Source of the DNA: Paragordius varius
Lineage: Eukaryota > Nematomorpha
Direction of reading: 5' to 3'
Assembly: GCA_964247055.1 (NCBI GenBank)
Contig: OZ176052.1
Span: forward strand, 7,316,001-7,380,000
DNA: 64,000 nt
The notes beneath the pieces are model-generated. The model was not told the origin of the DNA and did not search any database. It was given only the letters and a program-made list of their open reading frames with translations. This document shows, piece after piece, positions 1 through 13,000 of this stretch (position 1 is the stretch's first letter; each line of letters starts with the position of its first letter). Both the position numbers and the translations under genes were made by a program.

Positions 1-462
1 TTGTAATAACCCCAATTACGGAAAAAACGGATGGCTTAACATCACCCTAATAAATATTTTGCCCATTGGTTCAAAATAAATATCAATTTTATTCGATAAT
101 AAATATATTAGTTAATATTTAGGGATATTTTTTAAAATAAATATAATTCCTGGTCATTGGCTCATCACAAGGGTTTAAAAATTCGTAAACCTCAATAGTT
201 TGTAGGATAGACCGCACTTTTAACATCTATAACTTAAAAAAGGAGATTTTTTGAAAATAGAAAAAAGGCTCATTTATTTTTAGGCGTTGTTTGTTTGAAA
301 GGTCATTGTATAATAAGTTGACTATAATTCTTTATTTTGTAATTTTTCAGACATAATATTAACTGTTTGAAATTTTACAAAATATATAAAAAAGCGAATT
401 TGACCCTAGTAAAAGATTAGGTTAACCACATATATCTTAATATTTAGATTTTATATGTAGTA

Positions 463-1300
463 TTGGGTTGCGCAAATCGAGTAACTTCTGAAGAAGCCAT
501 GTGCATTTTTAAAATTAATATATAATCAATGTGTCATTTCCATTTAAGGGGTAGTCATAAGTGTTTACCGGTTTTTTGATAAAATCATGTAAGGAAACTA
601 ATTATTTAGTTAATACAAAACATCGAACGGCTTCTACATATTTGTCCCATCTCTCAGCTAATATATATAAAAGTGTCGTGCCAGAAAAACCGATTGACTT
701 TTGCGGTAAACCATATGTCAAACCACTTTCTAACTTCCTCAAAATTCCTGAAGAGCTGCTCTGCGAGGGTGCTTCATTGATGGTTGTATTAGTCAGACGC
801 TGGGTCAGAAAACGGGTGCGAAATTTCCCATTTTCAAGGTGTCTTTCACTGGTTTTTTTGTGTTAGGCTGCATTGTCAGTAGCAAATTTGCCATGTCTTC
901 TGGTCTATTCCGGTCATTATTCGATTAATCACGGATTAATCAGTCCTTTGTTGGCGATAGTGTGTGTATTAACGGTTACACCAGATTAAAGTTTAACTAA
1001 ATAGTATCTCTCTGTTCCCGCCAGACACAGAGCACGGTTTTTTTCCAGGAGGGATTTGGCATTGGTGACGCTTGGCAAGGGCCACGATTTATACGACTTT
1101 AATATACAATTAAAGTCATTTCTCATCACCCGTCAAAATCCGAAATGATTTTTCGTGACGCTGAAGCAGGACTTCATAAGACATTTTGCGATTTTAGATT
1201 TGACGTTAATCATAATTGCGAGGACCCATTTACTGATTTTATAGGTCTTTGCCCATTGCGCTTAGACATCTATTGATTGTTTTTTGTGGTGCATGTATGC
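463..1300 (-). mobile_element. Decayed mariner (DD34D Tc1/mariner) transposase relic
   Basis: On the minus strand, scattered frames spell mariner transposase blocks in the right order: FRILTGDEK near 1150 (family FRIVTGDEKW), a TVLCVWREQ block near 1035 (family LLCVWWDQ), FEEVRKWFDIWFTAK near 720-760 and an ERWDKY block near 640 (family LPERWEKVV). The plus-strand sequence ttgggttgcgcaaatcga at about 463 looks like a mariner terminal repeat; I could not find its partner. The blocks are split by many stops and frame changes, so the copy is old and inactive. A 101-codon plus-strand ORF at 561-866 is an antisense shadow of it. Confidence 0.62.
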
Positions 1301-3138
1301 TACTTGATTGTTATTAAGTGTAAGTTGGGTCATCTAATAATTCTAGCACTTTAGCGTCTTCGCAGTTGTGTGATTCAGCAGAACGTCCACATGCTTACGC
1401 ATGAAACCATACGTGTTAATAGGTAGAGCATGTCATATGCTTTTGCCAATAAACCATACTTTTAATAGCCTTTTCTTTTAAAAGCAACGCGTGCCGCAAA
1501 TGTTCTTTTGCAGGCTTAATATTTAACATAATTTAATGATAACAATAAGATGCCAGTTTTTGTCGCACTCTTGTATGTGTTGTTGTTTATTGTCAGATGA
1601 ACAAAATGGGGTCTTTCACAAATTAATAGTCTGCGAATTCGCTGATGTCATCTGTTAGTAAAATCGGTAATAACAATGACTACACCTAAGCAAGCAAATT
1701 AATATTTCATAATACACACAACAAAATTCAGGTCATAAATCCCAAATAATAATTTGATATTTTACGTTTTTTGGAGGCCATTGGATTATATAAGAGCCGA
1801 GGTTTGGTGATAACTTTTTAAATTATGACATCAAAATAGATTATCTAATAAACATACATGCTTTCAATCAAAATAAATGCAAAATTTTGTTCTTCGCTAG
1901 AAAAGCATTAATATATTATGACACTATCAAAGATAATGCTGACTATTCTAATCAGATTTTATAATTAAAGATATTAAAGTTTGGGAAGCGAAAACAAAAG
2001 TCAGAAAGTAAGAAAATGGCTAATTTCGCCCCAAATGTCTCCCTATTATACTGCATCATAATTCGTAAAGCTAAATTCTTTGTCGAACATTTCATTTTGA
2101 TATTGATAGAAAACAGATTATGCATGTTCGTTCCAATTGCCACCGAATACTAACTAGGATATGAGTATGACATTCAATCTGATATCAGATTTCAATGCAG
2201 GAACCCCCACATTGTCGTTGTTAATATAAAGCTTTTGGCTTGATACAATAAAAGTTTTTACGCTTTAATAATAAAATGATTCTAAACTGTATATTATTTT
2301 AAAGAAAAAGAAGGCTTTCAAAAATCTAAGGAGAACGGCAAAAATTTTTTATAAAAAAGTTAAAACCATTTCATAAAATAACATCTGAAATAGATCAACA
2401 TAATTTTACCAAAATTTGAAATTTAATGCAAAGTATGCTTTTTAAAATTGATTTTCTAATATATATCGTGATCCCAGTTTTAGTTTTAAAGATCCATTAA
2501 AACGAACACAAATTGCAACCTTGGAAACTCGATAAAAAATAATTAAGTTATGAAACAAAATGGTTATACTTTTTAAATATAATTTATCATATATATTTGT
2601 GAAAATTATTTATAAAATGGTTTATTTGTAATTGGTGTAAAATTTGCTCTTGATAATTAATCTATGTTTATCAAAAGATTCATTAACCCACACTCCAAAA
2701 ACATTATAAGAATTACGCTGTCTCTCTACCAAAGTGCATATAATTCACCAGGGTAGCTATTTATTATGATGCCTTATCTAGTATGAAGATTACTTATTCT
2801 GTTTATAAAGGGTGACAGTAAATGTATCAGGGGCTGAAAATCCACTATTTCTTTTCATATGTTCTTGAATTCAAACTAGAAAACATATAAATCCTTTGTA
2901 TGTATTAACTAAGTTTGGCGCTCCATCGTAGAATTCTGCATTTATTTATATTTTGTTATTATATAATCGAATTCCAAATTTAATCTTAAGTTACCGCTTA
3001 ACCATTACAACCATATAATATAATCGTTTTTCTTTTATCCTTTTAACTGATAAAAAACCTAAAATAAAGAATGTTTCGATAGCATGTTTAAATATATACA
3101 ACAGCAGATGTGGCACAAAAGATAATCCATAAAAGAAT
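1301..3138. other. AT-rich intergenic stretch, no gene seen
   Basis: About 1.8 kb of AT-rich DNA. The first few hundred bases are less AT-rich and may be the outer part of the mariner relic or another decayed element. I see no exon-like run with splice signals and no recognisable protein. Confidence 0.5.
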
Positions 3139-3885
3139 ATGATTATGTTTTTATTAATTATTTTATTAAGTTTGTCCTTGACCATGCAAAAAATAATTGA
3201 CCTTCGCGACGCAATAAATTGTGACGAAATACAAAATGGGACCCGAGCTATCCTTGTATGGCCTAATGGTAAAATTCTTGATGCAAGAATAGCCCTGGGT
3301 GAGGATAAGTCATTGTATATCATGTTTGGAAAATTCGATGAGGATTGGACATATTTGAATGAAATATCAAAAAATATTCAAATTGAATTAATCAATCAAA
3401 CAGATTTGCACAATCTACTTAAGATTGTTGAAACCTATTTCCAAAAATATGGCAGAAAAATTGAATTATCGATAGAGAGCGACATTATATTGTCTATGCA
3501 AAATCGTGAAAGTGTTAACCCCTCAAGTATATTAGTACGACCCTTTACAAATATCAGGAAATCAGTATTAATGTGTTTAGAACGAAAAACATATTCAGAA
3601 CTTACTCGAGTTACAATAACGCTTGATAGACAACACATTAGATGTTTTGGCTCGCCCAAAGGCAATAGTTGTGGAAAATGTGGACTGCCTGCAAATAATC
3701 AATTGTTTGGACCTTTATTTATAACTCATGTTTTTCTAAGCGCAAACGGTAGTGGTGCCTATGCAGAAGATAAGCAATGGAGAAGAAATCAATTTACATT
3801 CCGTGGTACTTATTATAAACTACTTTTAAAATTACAGGATTGCACATCCCACTTAACGGTTGATGATACCTTATCTGTAGATTAA
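3139..3885 (+). CDS. Orphan single-exon ORF, 248 aa, function unknown
   Basis: An uninterrupted 248-codon frame in DNA that is about three quarters A+T, which is long for chance. I do not recognise the family. The first 16 residues (MIMFLLIILLSLSLTM) are hydrophobic and could be a signal peptide or anchor; a second ATG at codon 16 would give a soluble protein starting MQKIIDLRDA. Residues about 33-70 (GTRAILVWPNGKILDARI and following) have the look of a small beta-barrel such as a Tudor- or BEN-like domain, but this is only a resemblance. Residues about 173-183 include a CGKCG pair that could bind metal. No intron is needed and no terminal repeats were found, so it may be a host gene, a retrocopy or part of an unknown element. 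Confidence 0.45.
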   Translation: MIMFLLIILLSLSLTMQKIIDLRDAINCDEIQNGTRAILVWPNGKILDARIALGEDKSLYIMFGKFDEDWTYLNEISKNIQIELINQTDLHNLLKIVETYFQKYGRKIELSIESDIILSMQNRESVNPSSILVRPFTNIRKSVLMCLERKTYSELTRVTITLDRQHIRCFGSPKGNSCGKCGLPANNQLFGPLFITHVFLSANGSGAYAEDKQWRRNQFTFRGTYYKLLLKLQDCTSHLTVDDTLSVD

Positions 3886-6602
3886 AAGGATATTTATACA
3901 AAGATTCAATAATATTGATGATAATAATAAAATGTTAGTGCTCGAAAATTGAACTAAACAATTTGTTGATTATATTTCTTAATCAGCAAAAAATTATTAA
4001 TTTAAATTGATCCTAATATAATTTTAGCTTTTGTATATTTTAGTTTCTCAATATAAATATCTTCTGAAAACACAGAACTTGAAAATAATCATATCAAATT
4101 CAGTAATAAATATAAAATTTCAATTGAATAAACTTATTTTTTATAAATATAATAGCTCCTTTTGAATTTTTTCCTTCCCTTTCGAAATAAAAACTTTTTT
4201 ATAAAGCGGGGATTACCGGTTTCCATTTTATATATGTAATTAAATGAAATGAATTACATGACCAGTTTGGCACTTAGTGATACAATTTATCAATTGGTTA
4301 TGTGTTCCGAATTCAGGTGAATTCGGCACGTATACTAGAAACAATAATTATTACGTTTGAATATAGCACTCAATTTGCTATAATAACCTGAACACATTTT
4401 AGCAATGCATAATACATCTGTATATTTTGTTGTTTATTATGCATTATCCAGATTCATGGTTTCAGAGGAATATATAGCTAGCTATCTTAAGTTAGTGGTG
4501 GCAATGAATCATTGATTAACGTTTGTAGTTCTTTATCGTCTTTGTTTGTCAATTCGAATTAAATCATATTTGATCGACTACCTAAGCATCCGATGTGGCC
4601 GAAGTATGCCGGTTATATGGATCAGATTGATATATTATTTTCCATTTTAATCGTCTTTGCTATGATTGGGTAATGCAGGAGTTAACGATTCTTTTTTTTT
4701 CTCATGATTTCATTAATCTCCTTGATTCGTTGTTGCTAAGGTGGATTCCGACTAACTGCAACATTGAAAATATATCTTCTTTCATTGCATATACCAGATC
4801 TTGTATTTATTTCGACTAATGTTTGGTTTGTTTCTTTGACTAGGAACCAACGATTCCTACGATATATTAGAGACTAGAATAAATAGTGATCGCATAGATA
4901 TTAACATTTGCGGTTTAAATATTTGTAATGGCATCTACTCTAAGAATAATGGGTTATGGATGTTTTTATTTAATGTTGGTAATAGCAACAGGACGCAGAC
5001 AATTTGGTTTTGCAATTTTTCGGAAAACGTAAAGGCTCATCTAAATTTAAAATTTCTTTATTTTTATTCATTTATAGCGTTAATCTGTCTAGTTTTTGAC
5101 CTATGTTCAGTTCCAGCCAATGAGACTTATTTTGTTAAACGTAAGCCTTGAGATATTAAATATTTTCAATAAATGCATCGATTCTTGTCGCCTTTTTAGA
5201 CTCTGGGATAGCCCAAATTAGGGTTTTCGAACAAATGGTTCCACATTTTTTTGACGAAACTTTAAAAATGTATGCGACCATATTAGTTTTATGGTCTCTT
5301 TCTCATATAAAAGCTCAGATTAGAATTAAGCGCATTATAGCCTTTCGGTAAAGCACCACTCGATGTTTGCTCCTATCGTTTGAATTAACGGAAAATATAT
5401 GGCCATATTCATTTCATTTATTTACCAAATGAACGAGATGATTAAAACGGGCAAATTATTTAAATATTTTTATACCAAATGAACATCAATTTTGTAGTAT
5501 TTTAATAATATGATGCAAACATCAGATAAATTAATAAATATTAATAATGAATTTTCGTTTGAATCATTTAACTTCTTTATACTAAAACAAACATAAAATT
5601 TAAAATTAAGATATAATTTAATTAGGATATAAATTAATAAAAATCATGCCATAACTTGTGTATTATAACACCATAAATAATAGGGAATAATTTCTATACA
5701 TATTATCGTATATGGACAAACATAAGAGATCGTTTATAAATAGTGATAAGCTATATAATACGTTAGTTATAATGAGAATAACGTATAAAGCTTTTAAAAA
5801 AAATGGAAAAGTGTCTTTTTATATTTAAAAAATTTTGTTCGGTAGTTTCAGAGTAAATTATATATACCGAATATAAATATAGCGTACAATTAATTCTCCT
5901 TAAAACAAAAAGGTATTTTTACAGCTATTGACATTATTGGGCAAGCGACAACTTCAATTCTATTTTCGGTAAAATTCAATTATACCAAGAAATTTCAATA
6001 ATTTTATGAAATAAAACCGTGAAATTAAATAAATAATATTAGTTGAATAAAGTAAAAAGTTTGCATGTTTTGATTTTTTCAATTCCAATAATGCAAAGGA
6101 TAAATATTAAAATACTAATTACAATTTAAGTTCTTATTTTTCAAACGTTCAGTTGTCAGGTATAATTGTTTGATATAGTTTAATCGGTTATGTAGAAAAA
6201 TAAATAGAGGGAATATGGGGCTTAGAATTAGCTTGAAAAATAGTAAGACCAAATATTTAGTAAAAAAATAAATATAAAATTGAATTAACCCATCGTATAG
6301 GATTTAAATGTTGGAATAAGCGTTTTCTACCATATTTTAATTAATTTCAAACGATCAGTTTAACTATTGCGCGTGATATTTACAAAATACCATTTGATAA
6401 TTATATTAATGGCTTAGTTTTTATGAATTTGAGCTCTAAAATATGGATGCGTCTGTAGAAAATCAATCTGCCACATATAAAAATAATTATAATCTGTTAT
6501 AACAGCATAGGGTGAATTAAATTTCAGCGTCCATGGTATATTTTAGCATCAAAATTAAAACCAATGATAAGCAACGTTTATTTAGAAATTGGGAGATACG
6601 TA
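3886..6602. other. AT-rich intergenic stretch
   Basis: No supported gene. There is a short perfect palindrome around 4305-4330 (ccgaattcaggtgaattcgg). A 63-codon frame at 4960-5151 has no splice context or recognisable similarity and is not called. The final ~30 bases should be the MRPL27 3' flank. Confidence 0.5.
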
Positions 6603-6608
6603 TTTATT
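6603..6608 (-). terminator. Probable polyadenylation signal of MRPL27
   Basis: AATAAA on the minus strand, 17 bases downstream of the MRPL27 stop codon. Position and sequence are canonical; usage is not shown. Confidence 0.5.
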
Positions 6609-6624
6609 ACTTATAATCATTTAA

Positions 6625-7058
6625 TCAAACCAAATCTTTTAAAACAAATGTGATAGATGGAGCGGATGGGATAATGTTGAAAAATTTTTTGCGGGACGGT
6701 TGACCCTTCCAATCTTTATATTCATCCTGCACTCTAGGGTTATTAAAATCTGGATCAATTTTTTCGGCACTTATTACAACCCTACCTTTGCACATGGCTT
6801 TAAGAGATTTATCAACAATTTTTACCTAAAAATATTAAAGTAAATTACATTAAGCCCTGGATGAAACAAGAGATGCTGTTGGTTTGTTAACGTTTCATCT
6901 TTGTAAATTAAATCACCTTCTTTTACAAAAGGTCCTCTAATTTTCCCCTTAGTTTTACTTCGTTTATTTTTAATCACGGTACTAACATATCTTTTTCCAA
7001 AACCTATTTTATAAATTTCATAACTTGTCCCTAAATAAAAACCGAACACTTGAAGCAT
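6625..7058 (-). CDS. MRPL27: Mitochondrial ribosomal protein bL27m
   Basis: A two-exon gene: exon 1 is 7058-6849 (70 codons), exon 2 is 6825-6625 (66 codons and TGA), giving 136 aa against about 148 in human. The product is a large-subunit protein of the mitochondrial ribosome near the peptidyl-transferase centre. Family features, in order, are a basic segment (KNKRSKTKGKIRG), the EGD/EGN turn in FVKEGDLIY, the hallmark HPG in LLFHPGLN, and the following strand in CKGRVVISAEKID, matching the human GIVRYTKEVYVP segment. The glycine-rich N-terminal motif of bacterial L27 is reduced, as in other mitochondrial forms. Start: first ATG in frame, at 7056-7058. The 23-base intron is needed, because reading through it hits TAA at once. 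It is transcribed away from ASL, with 38 bases between the two start codons. Confidence 0.85.
6826..6848 (-). other. 23-base intron of MRPL27
   Basis: Begins GTAATT and ends TTTTTAG. It splits HPGLN from VKIVDKS exactly where the L27 family continues (HPGAH-VGVG in human). Its length is not a multiple of three, and retention gives a stop within 12 codons. Confidence 0.8.
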
Positions 7059-7096
7059 AATGCGATCAAAACAGTTGTAAAGCACGCTTTAACCAT
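7059..7096. promoter_or_regulatory. 38-base divergent spacer between MRPL27 and ASL start codons
   Basis: Only 38 bases separate the ATG of MRPL27 (minus) and the ATG of ASL (plus). Any core promoter for either gene must lie in this gap, in the other gene's coding sequence, or beyond an unseen 5' untranslated exon. No TATA box is evident in the gap. Confidence 0.55.
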
Positions 7097-10000
7097 ATGT
7101 CTTGTTTATGGGGTGGACGCTTTAATCATACAACAAACCAAATTTTAAATAATTTAAATTCTTCGATCGAGATCGACAAAAAACTATGGGAATATGATAT
7201 CAAAGTAATGTGTGATATTATATAATAGGGTAGCAAATCATATGCCAATTGTTTGAAAGATGCAAACATTATAACTGAAGTAGATAATCAAAGTATTCAA
7301 ACTGGTTTGGATACTATTTTTGATGAATGGGTAAATGGAAGTTTCATTATTAAAACATCAGACGAAGACATTCATACTGCACACGAAAGGCGTTTAAAAG
7401 TTAATTTCCGAATGTAATTTACGTTGCTCGAAACAAATTTTCATCAATTCATAAAAATAATATTAAATAGATCCTTCAATAATATTGATTGGAAATAAAT
7501 CTTTTGAATAATTTTTTAGGAATTGATTGGGGCAGAGATAGGCGGCAAGTTGCATACTGGCCGTAGTCGAAACGATCAAGTAACTACGGACGTTAAATTG
7601 TACATAAATAATGTTATTGGTCCAAATTTGCTAGACTCGCTTTGCACCTTATGTTATAATTTGCTTGTGAAGGCCGAAAAACTCTTACATATTCCCGATC
7701 TCTCAGCTACTAATCCACCTGATTTAAAATTTAATGGTGACTTAAACAATACAAATAACAAAAGATTATTGATGATACCTGGATATACACATTTACAAAG
7801 AGCTCAACCCGTTTTATTTTCTCATTGGCTCCTGAGTTATGCATGGGCCTTTTATCGCGATACTGCTAAATTGGACACAATACTAAACAACCAGCCTTGG
7901 GGCTTAACTACGCTAACGTTAGGGAGCGGAGCCATTGCTGGAAACCCGTTTAACATTGATCGTCAAAGTTTGGCCGCTAACCTTGGTTTCACTCATTGTT
8001 CCATGAATAGTATGGATGCTACGGGCGACCGAGATTTTATAAGTCGGTTATTGTTTTTTTTACCTGTGTATAAAAAGCATTTAAGATAAAAATTATCATA
8101 TTAAAACGAGAATTCCTTTATATATTTGTGGGAAAATTATTTTTTTATTTCCTACCTAGGTCCTATTGGAAATGGCCTATTTATAATTGTTTTGATTTTG
8201 TATTCAATATGGAAAGCTTATCAAATAATGTTACACATTTATATGACATAAATTGACAAATGAATATTTTTATTCATTTGTATGATCATTTTTTTCATTT
8301 CCCACCCAGTTGACTTATTGTACTGGTCAGCTTTGGTTAGTGTTCACTTAAGCCGTCTTTCCGAAGATTTGATATTGTATTCTAGCAAAGAATTTGGTTA
8401 CATCGAACTAGCTCAAGAGTTATGGTAAATTATTTTGCAAAGTGCTTTTACCAAATATTATTTTAAGATTAATACATGCAAATTTTTGATGAGCCTAACT
8501 TGACATGATATATAAATATTTTTACTTTTAAAAATACTAATTTGGCTAAATGCTATTATCAAATGATTTTTAGTTTAAAATTAATCTATGCAAAGGTTTT
8601 TTTTATCTTTTTTAACTACTTAATAATAACATTTTTAATTATTATATATCACAATATTTATTCTATTTTTTTATTTTAATCATAGTATACTTAAAAAGTC
8701 CTAGTTATTTTAAAATAAATTTGATTTTTGTTAAATTCAAATAAATTAATTAATAAAATAATTATCATCACTTCCACAGTACTGGAAGCAGTTTAATGCC
8801 ACAAAAAAAGAACCCAGATTCGCTCGAAATAATCCGTGGCAAAGCGGGCACCATAATTGGTAATTGTAATGCTATGTTGATTGTTGCCAAGGGTCTCCCC
8901 TCCACCTACAACAAGGATTTACAAGATGATAAAAAATTGCTGTTTGATTCTTGTGAAACTACCGATATTTGTGCCCGACTTATGGCTGCTATCATAGATA
9001 CTTTTGAGGTATTTAATTTAATACTCTTTTTATATATTGGCTTGGGTCTGACAGGTTATGCATGCATTTATTATTGAAATCATACTCTTTATTTGGCCAA
9101 CAAAGTCCTATTGCCACCTCCCCGTGGTGTTGGCTGGGGCATGAAAATGCGCTAACGGCAAAGGCCAGTTTTCTAATGATCTGTAAAATCATTAGTTGTA
9201 CACAAGGGCATGTGATTCGTAAAAAATTGCCTCAATAAACCATGAAGTATAATAATATGAATATGAAAGAACACTAAAACCTTATCAACATCTCAAATAA
9301 CAATAATAATTTAACTTATAATAATTATTTTGATAATAATTCCTATTTACACTTTTATACACTATATTTTTTTTGATATATACTTTGAATAATAAAAATT
9401 ACCAAAATAACTATGAAAATAAATAATTCCGTTAATAATAATAATAAAACAGTTCTGAAATTTGCCACATGGAATGTCGGTACTCTAGTTAACAAAATAT
9501 TAATGGTAACAAACACTCTTAGCCATAACAATATAGATATATGTTGCATCCAAGATGCCAGAATGAAAGGAGAGGGATTGAAAAACTTAGACGATTATAC
9601 ATTGGTCTATAAAGGAAATGACAAGGTACAAGGTGGTGTTGCGATTTTCATTAAAAACATCTATCGTGATAACATAATTGATGTAATAAGACATAATCCA
9701 AGAATGATTCAAATAAAAATATTGATGAATGATAATGTAATAAATATAGTTTTAACTTACGCACCACAATCTGGTCTAAGCGAAACATCAAAAAACGAAT
9801 ATTGGGAAGGCCTCTATGATTTGATGAAAAAAACTTCTTCTAGCGAACAAACTTTTGTTGGTGGTGATTTTAATTGCCATATTAATAATGATAGTAATGA
9901 ATACCATGGCGTGCATGGTGGAAATGGCGTTGGGGCCCTCGATAAGATGGGCGAGAGTTTGCTAGACTTTTGCATTGCAAATCAACTAATAGTCGCAAAT

Positions 10001-13000
10001 ACCCATTTAAAAAAAAACCAACCAGCATATAACATATAATTCCGGTGACCACTCATCTATGATAGACTTCATATTAATTCCAAAAAACATTAGGAAACAT
10101 CTAACCATCAAAACTTACTATCAATTCTCTTACCAACACAAGCTAATAACAGCATTTCTAATCATTGAGATAATCCGTAAGACCGCATTCCAACATCAAA
10201 AAATAAATAAAGCAAAGTTAAAGGATTCAAAATTATTAACCAATTATACCAAAAACACAGAGTTACATATACCTGAACGAAACAATGTTGAAACTCTATG
10301 GAAAAATTTTAAAAGCACAATTCTAACAGCTGGAAAAAAACATTGTGGTTTTACTAAACCAATGAGGTAACGGAAAAGCTGGTGGTGGAAAAAAGAAATA
10401 AAACCATTGTTGCGTGAAAAAGGCGAAGCATATAAAAAATGGAAAAGTTCCAAAAATAATGATGATAAAAAAGTTTATGATGATAAAAAAATGAGAGGTC
10501 CAAAAGGCCATTCGACACGCTATGAATTAAAAATCCGTTAAATTCGCTGAAAGTTTAGAAAAAGACTTTAAAAACCAAACGATTTTTAAAAGACTCAAAA
10601 ACCTTAACAATAGTAATAAAGATGTTGAAACCATAAAATGTATTAAAGATGATAATGATAATATAATAACGAATCCCTCGAAAGTCAAAGAAATTTGGAA
10701 AACGAACTTAGAAAAACAACTCAACCAAGTAAACCCGACCAAACGATTTAGCATGGTTTCACCAGTAGCTGGGCCCATACAAGAAATCACCATAGATGAA
10801 GTCTCAACTGCAATCAATAAATTAAAAAGTAACAAAGCTCCAGGCCCAAGCAGCCTTTCAGTCGACCTCATTCGACCCATCAAAAACACTGCAGAGTATC
10901 TGACAAAACTCTTTAACCAAATAATAATTACAAACCAAACTCCCAGCGATTGGAAGAACAGCATAATAATCCCCATTTATAAAAATAAAGGCGATCGACT
11001 AAAAACATCGTCCTACCGACCTTTAAAACTTCTGGAACACACACTGAAAATATTCGAAAATATATTAGAAAACAGGCTGAGAAAACATATAAACATAGAT
11101 TCGAATCAGTTTGCATTCCGTCCAAACAGTAGCACAATAGATCCCTTGTTTATCCTAAGACGCTTACAAGAAAAATATCTGGAAAAGAAACAAAAGCTAT
11201 ACCATGTCTTTGTAGATCTGGAACGTGCGTTTGGCCAAATACCACGCACCGTAATTCAATGGGCACTACGTAAAAAGGGAATAGAAGAACAAACTATACA
11301 AATTTTATTACTACTCTATAAAAATACAACAACCAACGTTAAAACCAATATTGGCAATACAAACAATTTCCCAACAAACGCTGGACTACATCAGGGTTCA
11401 GTCCTAAGTCCACTCCTTTTTATAACTATAATGGATGCGGCAACGCAAGACATAAGAAGTGAATGCCCTTGGGAAATGTTATTCGCCGACGACCTCGTGA
11501 TAATGACACGATCATGGGATCAACTGGTAAATACATATTCCAAGTGGAAGAAATGCCTTGAACAATATGGAATGATCATAAACGCCACAAAAACAAAAAT
11601 AATGATAACGGGTGAAAGTGAAACGCCCAGATACCCCTGTTCAGTAAGGAAGTCAAATTCCATTAAATGCATATCATGTCAAATGTGGGTACACAAAAAG
11701 TGCTCTAAAATAAAAGAAAAGTTAACAAATGTAATAAATTTTAAATGTTTAAATTGCTTAGACCCAAGCAATAATAATTTTAATCGACCAAAGCTACTTA
11801 ACATTGATGGACATGACATCGAATTGGTTGACTCTTTCGTATACCTAGGAGATGTCATTACATCTCAGGGAGGCCCACAAAAGGCTATCAAAAGAAGAAT
11901 ACAACAAGGTTGGATAAAATATAATCAGTTAAAATATGTTTTCCAAAACAAAAATGTTAACAATCGTAATAAATGGTATCTTTACAAGGTAGGAATAAGA
12001 CCTGCTCTTACCTATGGTTCTGAAACCTGGGCATTAAACAAAACAAATCAAACAAAACTCCTAACCAGTGAGAACCGAATACTCAAAAGCTGCTTTCGCA
12101 CACCAGAATTACCAATTTTCATTAAACAAACCGATAAAATCGATTATATAATTCAAACTAACAGATTGCGTCTATACGGTCATACTCAGAGAAGAGACGC
12201 CACCCATCCGTTAAAAACTGTTGAAAACATTAATGTTGATGGCAATAGAAGAAAGGGACGACCACTCTTTTCTTATAATGATAATATAAAAATGGACATG
12301 AATCAAAGTAGCCTTTCCACAGAACAATGTAAAGATCGTAACTTATGGAGGAAACTACTTTGTGGATACAAAACTCCGAATATGGAGTCCTAAAATTATC
12401 CATCCATACTCTTTATTTAAGTCCATTTTTCTGCATGCCCTTGCAAACGAGCCTTACATGAATGTATTTAGAAAGTATTTATAACCACTTTGGGCTTTTG
12501 AGTCCGCTGTAACTTTTATTGGTCCTACAACCTAGAAAATTGACTTAGTAAGCTAACGAATTTTTTTCCGCCACCAAAACTAAAAATTATAAAAGTCCTT
12601 CCCGTTGATTATCATTAGTGTTGATTTGTAAAAGAGGTTAGTACGCTAAAACTTTCATAAAATGATTATATTCGGCGTAGCAACATATAGGGTTAATATC
12701 TACCGCCATAGAATTTTTTGGGTTGCACTGCGCGCTTTAAATTAGTTACTAAATATCGATTAAATAAATAATGGTATAAACTTTATTTTAATTTTAAAAA
12801 TTGTTAATTTAATATCTAATCATCATTCATTTTTAACCTATTAAAGTTTATTTATTGACTATTTTGTTTAGCAACATATATATGCATATTTTAATTGCCT
12901 TGGTATGACTATGAGATAAGACCTAACCCATATCTACTGTTTTTGTCATTAGATTTGGATAATACAATGTTTGGGCTTACATTTTTATACAGGTGGTTTT

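Noticed and set aside
561-866. 101-codon plus-strand ORF
   Set aside because: Antisense to recognisable mariner transposase blocks on the minus strand.
4960-5151. 63-codon ORF
   Set aside because: Length is unremarkable, there is no family match, and no splice context joins it to another exon.
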